Part shown: in pieces, positions 59,480 through 64,000 of the stretch
How positions within the stretch are numbered: the stretch's first letter is position 1
Layout: every line of letters starts with the position of its first letter
Assembly (NCBI RefSeq): GCF_037120725.1
Contig: NZ_JBBAXC010000002.1
Coordinates: 345,121 to 409,120, forward strand
Direction of reading: 5' to 3'
DNA: 64,000 nt
Origin: Bacillus spongiae
GTDB lineage: Bacteria > Bacillota > Bacilli > Bacillales > Bacillaceae_K
Notes under the pieces: generated by a model
Database searches by the model: none
What the model saw: the letters and a program-made list of their open reading frames with translations, nothing else
What the model was told of the DNA's origin: nothing
Made by a program: the position numbers and the translations under genes

Positions 59480-60277
59480 ATGCAATTATTATTTATTGGA
59501 GATGTAGTAGGGTCTCCAGGACGGGATATGATCAAAACCTATTTACCGAAATTAAAGGAAAAATATCGACCGCATTTTACAATTATTAATGGTGAAAATT
59601 CAGCAGGAGGGAGAGGGATTACCGAGAAAATATATCGGCAATTTTTAGAGTCTGGGGCCAATGTTGTAACACTTGGAAATCATGCGTGGGATAATCGAGA
59701 GGTATTTGAGTTTATTGATGGGGCAAAGGCCCTCGTTAGACCGGCAAATTTCCCTCACAACGCACCAGGTAAAGGACTTATTTTCCAAAAATTTAATGCA
59801 TTAGAAATAGCCGTAATAAACTTACAAGCGCGAACGTTTATGCCAGCCCTTGATTGTCCATTTACTGAGGCTGAAAAATTGGTTGAAGAAGCTCGGGAAA
59901 GAACAAATATTATTTTTGTGGATTTTCATGGTGAAGCAACAAGTGAAAAGCAAGCAATGGGTTGGTATTTAGATGGTAAGGTAACGGCAGTTGTAGGAAC
60001 GCATACTCACGTTCAGACAGCTGATGAACGAATTTTACCAAAGGGAACGGCTTACTTGTCTGATGTCGGAATGACAGGGCCATATGATGGTATATTAGGT
60101 ATGGAACGAGAAGCAGTTATCGGGCGTTTTTTAACTTCTCTCCCTACACGGTTTGAAGTACCAAAAGAGGGCCGAACGCAACTAAGTGCGTGTTTAATAG
60201 ACATAGATGAAAAAACAGGAAAGGCTAGAAAAATTCAACGAATTTTAATTAATGATGATCATCCTTTTTACACGTAA
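59480..60277 (+). CDS. ymdB: Metallophosphoesterase YmdB
   Basis: A 265-residue calcineurin-like phosphoesterase; the B. subtilis protein hydrolyses cyclic nucleotides and affects biofilm and colony development. Metal motifs are IGDVVGSPGR at the N-terminus, INGENSAGGRG near 38, GNHAWDN near 68, DFHGEATSEK near 150 and GTHTHVQTAD near 175. The ATG follows AAAGAAAGGG. It sits between rny and spoVS as in B. subtilis. Confidence 0.96.
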   Translation: MQLLFIGDVVGSPGRDMIKTYLPKLKEKYRPHFTIINGENSAGGRGITEKIYRQFLESGANVVTLGNHAWDNREVFEFIDGAKALVRPANFPHNAPGKGLIFQKFNALEIAVINLQARTFMPALDCPFTEAEKLVEEARERTNIIFVDFHGEATSEKQAMGWYLDGKVTAVVGTHTHVQTADERILPKGTAYLSDVGMTGPYDGILGMEREAVIGRFLTSLPTRFEVPKEGRTQLSACLIDIDEKTGKARKIQRILINDDHPFYT

Positions 60278-60421
60278 ATCATATTAAATTCCTTTTCTTT
60301 TCGTACAAGCTGGAATAGATTGCATTTTTAATGAATATAGTAGCAATGGAATAACGTATTACCAAATTTGTTCAAAATGCACTGAACATTCGGTTTGGGG
60401 AAAAGACAAGGAGGAAAAGGA

Positions 60422-60682
60422 ATGGAAATATTAAAAGTTTCAGCAAAATCTAATCCTAATTCTGTAGCTGGTGCACTTGCCGGTGTTCTTCGTGAAAGAG
60501 GAGCAGCTGAAATCCAGGCAATTGGAGCGGGTGCCTTAAATCAGGCGGTAAAAGCCGTTGCCATTGCTAGAGGGTTTGTAGCTCCAAGTGGTGTTGATTT
60601 AATTTGTATCCCCGCATTTACGGATATTATGATTGAGAATGAGGAGAGAACGGCAATAAAATTAATAATAGAACCTCGTTAA
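60422..60682 (+). CDS. spoVS: Stage V sporulation protein S
   Basis: SpoVS is a small Alba-like nucleic acid-binding protein required for late sporulation and also affecting septation. From ATG 60422 (after AAGGAGG) the product has 86 residues, the exact family length, with MEILKVSAKSNPNSVAGALA at the start and GAGALNQAVKAVAIARGF in the middle. The frame upstream to 60395 is not part of the protein. Confidence 0.97.
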   Translation: MEILKVSAKSNPNSVAGALAGVLRERGAAEIQAIGAGALNQAVKAVAIARGFVAPSGVDLICIPAFTDIMIENEERTAIKLIIEPR

Positions 60683-60704
60683 TAATAAGGAATATATTCA
60701 TTCC

Positions 60705-60742
60705 CTGTAAGCCTTTTTTATAAGGGCTTACAGTTTTTTTTT
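60705..60742 (+). terminator. Terminator after spoVS
   Basis: CTGTAAGCC (60705-60713) pairs with GGCTTACAG (60725-60733), followed by nine T. Confidence 0.93.
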
Positions 60743-60955
60743 GAATGAATTGGTGTTATGAAAAAAAACTAAAAACGGATGCCTTACGATTATCAATAAG
60801 CTATCAATACAATATAAGCGGATACTTATCAGAGACATAAGCTTTTCTAAATCGTAAATAAGCTAAATAATTACGGGAATTGTAAAAATTTGAAATTTGC
60901 TTTTCTTTTCGTTAACCTATAAAAAACAGCCATTTACTAAAGGAGAGGGACGTTT

Positions 60956-61876
60956 ATGATTTTTGACGCTCATTGTGATGTTTTATATAAATTATATCAG
61001 TATCCATCTATTAATTTTCAACATTCAGATGACTTACATATTACTGCTACTCAGCTTGAAAAGCATGGTAGTAAGGTGCAGCTTTTTGCTATTTTTTTGC
61101 CACCAGACTTACTACCAGGAGCACGGTTTCAAGCGGCTTTAAAGATGATTGATCTTTTTTATGAAAAGATATTAAAGCCGAATCCAAATATGAAAATGGT
61201 GAAAAGTAAAGCTGAAATTGAACAATTGAAAGCTGATGAAACAGGAGTTATGCTATCGTTAGAGGGCTGTGAAGGAATTGAAGGTGATCTACTTAAGCTT
61301 AAAACGCTTCTTCGTCTTGGGGTTGCTTCAGTTGGGTTAACTTGGAATTGGGCAAATGAAGTCGCAGACGGAGCAATGGAGCCAAGAGGAGGAGGATTAA
61401 CTCGATTTGGAAAAGAGGTTATTTTAACCTTAAACCAACACAAGATTTGGACGGATGTCTCCCACCTAAGTGAAAGAGCCTTTTGGGAAACAATCGAGAT
61501 TGCTCAGTACCCAGTCGCTTCTCATTCTAATTCCTACACTATTTGTCCACACCCTAGAAATTTACGTGATGATCAAGCGAAAGCAATATTTGAACGAAAA
61601 GGGTGTATCGGAATTACATTTGTTCCATTTTTCACGCAAAAGAATGGAAAAGCGAAAATTAATGATGTGATTCAGCACGTGGAAAAAATGTGTGAACTAG
61701 GGGGAGAAGACCATATCGGCTTTGGGTCTGATTTTGACGGAATTAGTGAAACGATTATAGGGTTGAGCTCCTATAAAGATTATGACAAACTAATAGATGA
61801 ATTATATCGATGCTATTCTTCAACGCAAGTCGGGAAATTTTTATATGACAATTTCCTTCGAGCAATCCCCTCATAA
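60956..61876 (+). CDS. Membrane dipeptidase-type peptidase (M19)
   Basis: A 306-residue zinc dipeptidase of the renal dipeptidase (M19) family. Metal ligands are seen in DAHCDVLYKL at the N-terminus, SLEGCEGIEGD near 104, TDVSHLSERAFWE near 170 and VASHSNSY near 190. GFGSDFDGI near 258 is also typical. No signal peptide is seen, so it is probably cytoplasmic. Substrates would be dipeptides, possibly with D-residues. The ATG follows AGGAGAGGG. Confidence 0.94.
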   Translation: MIFDAHCDVLYKLYQYPSINFQHSDDLHITATQLEKHGSKVQLFAIFLPPDLLPGARFQAALKMIDLFYEKILKPNPNMKMVKSKAEIEQLKADETGVMLSLEGCEGIEGDLLKLKTLLRLGVASVGLTWNWANEVADGAMEPRGGGLTRFGKEVILTLNQHKIWTDVSHLSERAFWETIEIAQYPVASHSNSYTICPHPRNLRDDQAKAIFERKGCIGITFVPFFTQKNGKAKINDVIQHVEKMCELGGEDHIGFGSDFDGISETIIGLSSYKDYDKLIDELYRCYSSTQVGKFLYDNFLRAIPS

Positions 61877-61916
61877 ACGAAAGATGTTAATAATATAAGC
61901 AATAAATATTCGGTTT

Positions 61917-61957
61917 TAAAAAACTTGTTTCTCAAATAAAGAGAAACAGTTTTTTTA
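61917..61957 (+). terminator. Terminator after the dipeptidase gene
   Basis: AAACTTGTTTCTC pairs with GAGAAACAGTTT, with a 7-nt loop, followed by a T-run. Confidence 0.88.
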
Positions 61958-62132
61958 TCGTTTAAAGGCAATACTGTTAAATATATAGCAGAAAAAATGA
62001 AAGGGCTTACAACGTTTTTTTAAAGTATTGCCTTTCTTTAAAGGCGGATTTTCTAGTAGTTCCCATAGAAAAATGATACACTAGAAAGGTAAGAGTATAC
62101 GTTTTGAACGTGTTTAAAGGGGTGTATAACGA

Positions 62133-63875
62133 ATGATTCAGCAACTTTCATGGAAAGTTGGTGGCCAACAAGGTGAAGGAATTGAGAGTACTGGAGAAAT
62201 CTTTTCCATGGCTTTAAACCGCCTTGGCTACTATTTATATGGCTATCGTCATTTCTCTTCTCGGATTAAGGGAGGTCACACGAACAATAAAATTCGTGTT
62301 AGTACAACACAGGTGCGCTCAATTGCGGACGATTTAGATATTCTCGTGGCATTTGATCAAGAAACGATTGATGTGAATTATAAGGAACTTCACGATAAGG
62401 GAATTATTATTGCAGACACAAGGTTTAAACCTGTTTTACCAGAAGGTTCCCATGCGGCCCTTTATCCGGTTGCTTTCACTGAAATTGCAAGTGAACTTGG
62501 AACGTCATTAATGAAAAATATGGTAGCAGTAGGAGCTTCTTGCGCTGTTTTAAATTTGCAACCTTCTGTATTTAATGAAGTGGTTACAGAGATCTTTGGT
62601 CGTAAAGGCGAGTCCGTAGTAGAAAAGAATATGGAAGCGATCCGTCAAGGGTACGATACGATGACTCAGCAATTAGGCGACAAGGTCGGAGTAATGGAAC
62701 TAGACCAGGCAGATGGTCAAAAACGAATGTTCATGATAGGAAATGACGCTATTGCTTTAGGTGCTTTAGCGGGTGGTGTTCGCCTAATGGCTGCTTATCC
62801 AATCACTCCAGCGTCTGAAATTATGGAATATTTAATTAAAAAGCTTCCGAAAGTTGGCGGAGCAGTTATCCAAACGGAGGATGAAATTGCTGCAGCAACG
62901 ATGGCCATTGGGTCCAATTATGCCGGAGTTCGTGCCTTTACAGCGTCAGCAGGGCCAGGACTTTCATTGATGATGGAAGCAATCGGTCTTTCTGGAATGA
63001 CGGAACAACCACTTGTTATTGTAGATACACAACGAGGAGGACCGTCCACAGGTTTGCCAACAAAGCAAGAACAGTCTGATTTAATGGCGATGATTTATGG
63101 GACACATGGAGAAATTCCAAAAATTGTTCTGGCTCCAAGCACTGTCCAAGAAGCTTTTTACGATACAGTTGAAGCATTTAATTTTGCGGAAGAATATCAA
63201 TGTCCAGTTATCGTGTTATCTGATTTACAGTTATCACTTGGTAAACAAACGGTTGAGCCGTTAGACTTTAGTAAAGTGGAAATTCGTCGTGGAAAATTGA
63301 CGAAGAATGAAAATGAGTTAGAAGAGCTGGAAGCAAAAAAATATTTTAAACGTTATGAAGTAACAGAGGATGGAGTTTCTCCACGTGTCATTCCTGGCAT
63401 GAAAAATGGTATCCACCACGTGACAGGTGTTGAGCATGACGAAACAGGAAAGCCATCTGAGTCGCCTTCCAACCGTCAAGCACAAATGGATAAGCGGATG
63501 AGAAAGGTCAAGAAAATCGCCTTTAACAACCCTATCTATAAAAATACTCCTCATGAGGAAGCGGACTTATTATTAGTTGGATTTAACTCTACACGCGGTG
63601 TAATCGAAGAAGCGATGGGAAGACTCGAAAAGGATGGCATCAAAGTGAATCATGCCCAAATTCGTCTTATTCACCCATTCCCAACAGATGAACTTCTGCC
63701 GCTCGTTCAATCGGCTAAAAAGGTCATGGTCATTGAAAACAATGCGACAGGCCAATTGGCTAACATTATCAAAATGAACTTAGGAAATATAGAGAAAATT
63801 GCTAGTTTTACAAAATATGACGGGACACCATTCCTACCGTATGAAGTTCATTCGAAGTGCAAGGAGTTGATCTAG
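62133..63875 (+). CDS. korA: 2-oxoacid:ferredoxin oxidoreductase, alpha subunit (fused gamma)
   Basis: A 580-residue subunit of a CoA-acylating 2-oxoacid:ferredoxin oxidoreductase, probably acting on 2-oxoglutarate. The gamma domain comes first (SWKVGGQQGEGIESTGEIF, about 1-185). The alpha domain follows with AAYPITPASEIMEYLIKKLP near 226 and TEDEIAAATMAIGSN, ASAGPGLSLM and LPTKQEQSDL. The enzyme links oxidative decarboxylation to reduced ferredoxin. The stop abuts the korB ATG. Substrate choice is inferred from gene context. Confidence 0.93.
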   Translation: MIQQLSWKVGGQQGEGIESTGEIFSMALNRLGYYLYGYRHFSSRIKGGHTNNKIRVSTTQVRSIADDLDILVAFDQETIDVNYKELHDKGIIIADTRFKPVLPEGSHAALYPVAFTEIASELGTSLMKNMVAVGASCAVLNLQPSVFNEVVTEIFGRKGESVVEKNMEAIRQGYDTMTQQLGDKVGVMELDQADGQKRMFMIGNDAIALGALAGGVRLMAAYPITPASEIMEYLIKKLPKVGGAVIQTEDEIAAATMAIGSNYAGVRAFTASAGPGLSLMMEAIGLSGMTEQPLVIVDTQRGGPSTGLPTKQEQSDLMAMIYGTHGEIPKIVLAPSTVQEAFYDTVEAFNFAEEYQCPVIVLSDLQLSLGKQTVEPLDFSKVEIRRGKLTKNENELEELEAKKYFKRYEVTEDGVSPRVIPGMKNGIHHVTGVEHDETGKPSESPSNRQAQMDKRMRKVKKIAFNNPIYKNTPHEEADLLLVGFNSTRGVIEEAMGRLEKDGIKVNHAQIRLIHPFPTDELLPLVQSAKKVMVIENNATGQLANIIKMNLGNIEKIASFTKYDGTPFLPYEVHSKCKELI

Positions 63876-64000
63876 ATGGCGACTTTTAAAGATTTTCGTA
63901 ATAACGTCAAACCTAACTGGTGCCCAGGATGTGGTGACTTTTCTGTACAAGCTTCTATTCAACGTGCAGCTGCAAATATCGGTTTAGTTCCTGAGGAGCT
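63876..64000 (+). CDS. korB: 2-oxoacid:ferredoxin oxidoreductase, beta subunit (partial)
   Basis: The first 41 codons of the beta subunit, cut by the window end. It begins MATFKDFRNNVKPNWCPGCG; WCPGCGD is the start of the thiamine-diphosphate/iron-sulfur subunit in this family. It directly follows the korA stop, preceded by AAGGAG inside korA. Confidence 0.93.
   Translation, partial: MATFKDFRNNVKPNWCPGCGDFSVQASIQRAAANIGLVPEE

Overview
The window reads as one chromosome segment of a low-GC, endospore-forming Bacillaceae bacterium. Most genes lie on the + strand and follow the Bacillus subtilis order: polC-rimP-nusA-rnpM-rplGA-infB-ylxP-rbfA-truB-ribC-rpsO-pnp-ylxY-mlpA-ymxH-dpaA-dpaB-asd-dapG-dapA, then rnjB-tepA-ylzJ-spoIIIE, then nupR, then ymfF-ymfH-ymfI-ymfJ-ymfK-rodZ-pgsA-cinA-recA, then rny-ymdB-spoVS and a korA/korB pair. 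Spore genes (dpaA, dpaB, spoIIIE, spoVS), the type-C polymerase PolC, RNase Y and an RNase J2-like protein all fit Bacillaceae. I cannot fix the genus. No tRNA, rRNA or CRISPR array was seen.

Layout. 1-960: an array of stem-loop repeats. 1024-12948: DNA polymerase, then the nusA-infB translation/transcription operon and rpsO. 13176-23561: pnp, cell-surface and M16 proteins, then dipicolinate and diaminopimelate synthesis (dpaA, dpaB, asd, dapG, dapA). 23562-30229: an accessory insertion with a secreted nuclease/phosphatase-fold protein carrying four 137-residue tandem repeats, a 43-codon membrane-protein candidate, a GNAT enzyme, a zinc-ribbon-like protein, decayed sequence and a second repeat cluster. 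30230-35505: rnjB, tepA, ylzJ, spoIIIE. 35506-40344: a second accessory insertion with a decayed DUF3885-like gene, a reductase-fold protein, a MITE-like inverted-repeat element and a secreted GH30 glycosidase with cre-type operators. 40345-45954: the nucleoside ABC importer with its GntR regulator. 45996-55509: an aminotransferase (- strand), the ymfF/H/I group, rodZ, pgsA, cinA. 55958 to end: recA with a LexA box, a third repeat cluster, rny, ymdB, spoVS, an M19 dipeptidase and a 2-oxoacid:ferredoxin oxidoreductase cut by the window edge.

How the genes work together. The first operon couples transcription (NusA) with ribosome assembly and initiation (RimP, RbfA, IF2, S15). Asd, DapG and DapA feed the pathway from which DpaA and DpaB make dipicolinate for spores. 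Pnp, RNase J2 and RNase Y supply RNA turnover. NupR with NupN-Q forms a regulated purine nucleoside import unit. YmfF, YmfH and YmfI are linked to EF-P modification in B. subtilis.

The strongest unexplained signal is the repeat system at 1-960, 29414-30133 and 57081-57492. At least three families of 60-145 bp modules alternate between shared edge motifs, and their paired arms change together between copies (for example CATTTG/CAAATG against CAACTG/CAGTTG). That compensatory pattern argues that the folded form is maintained.
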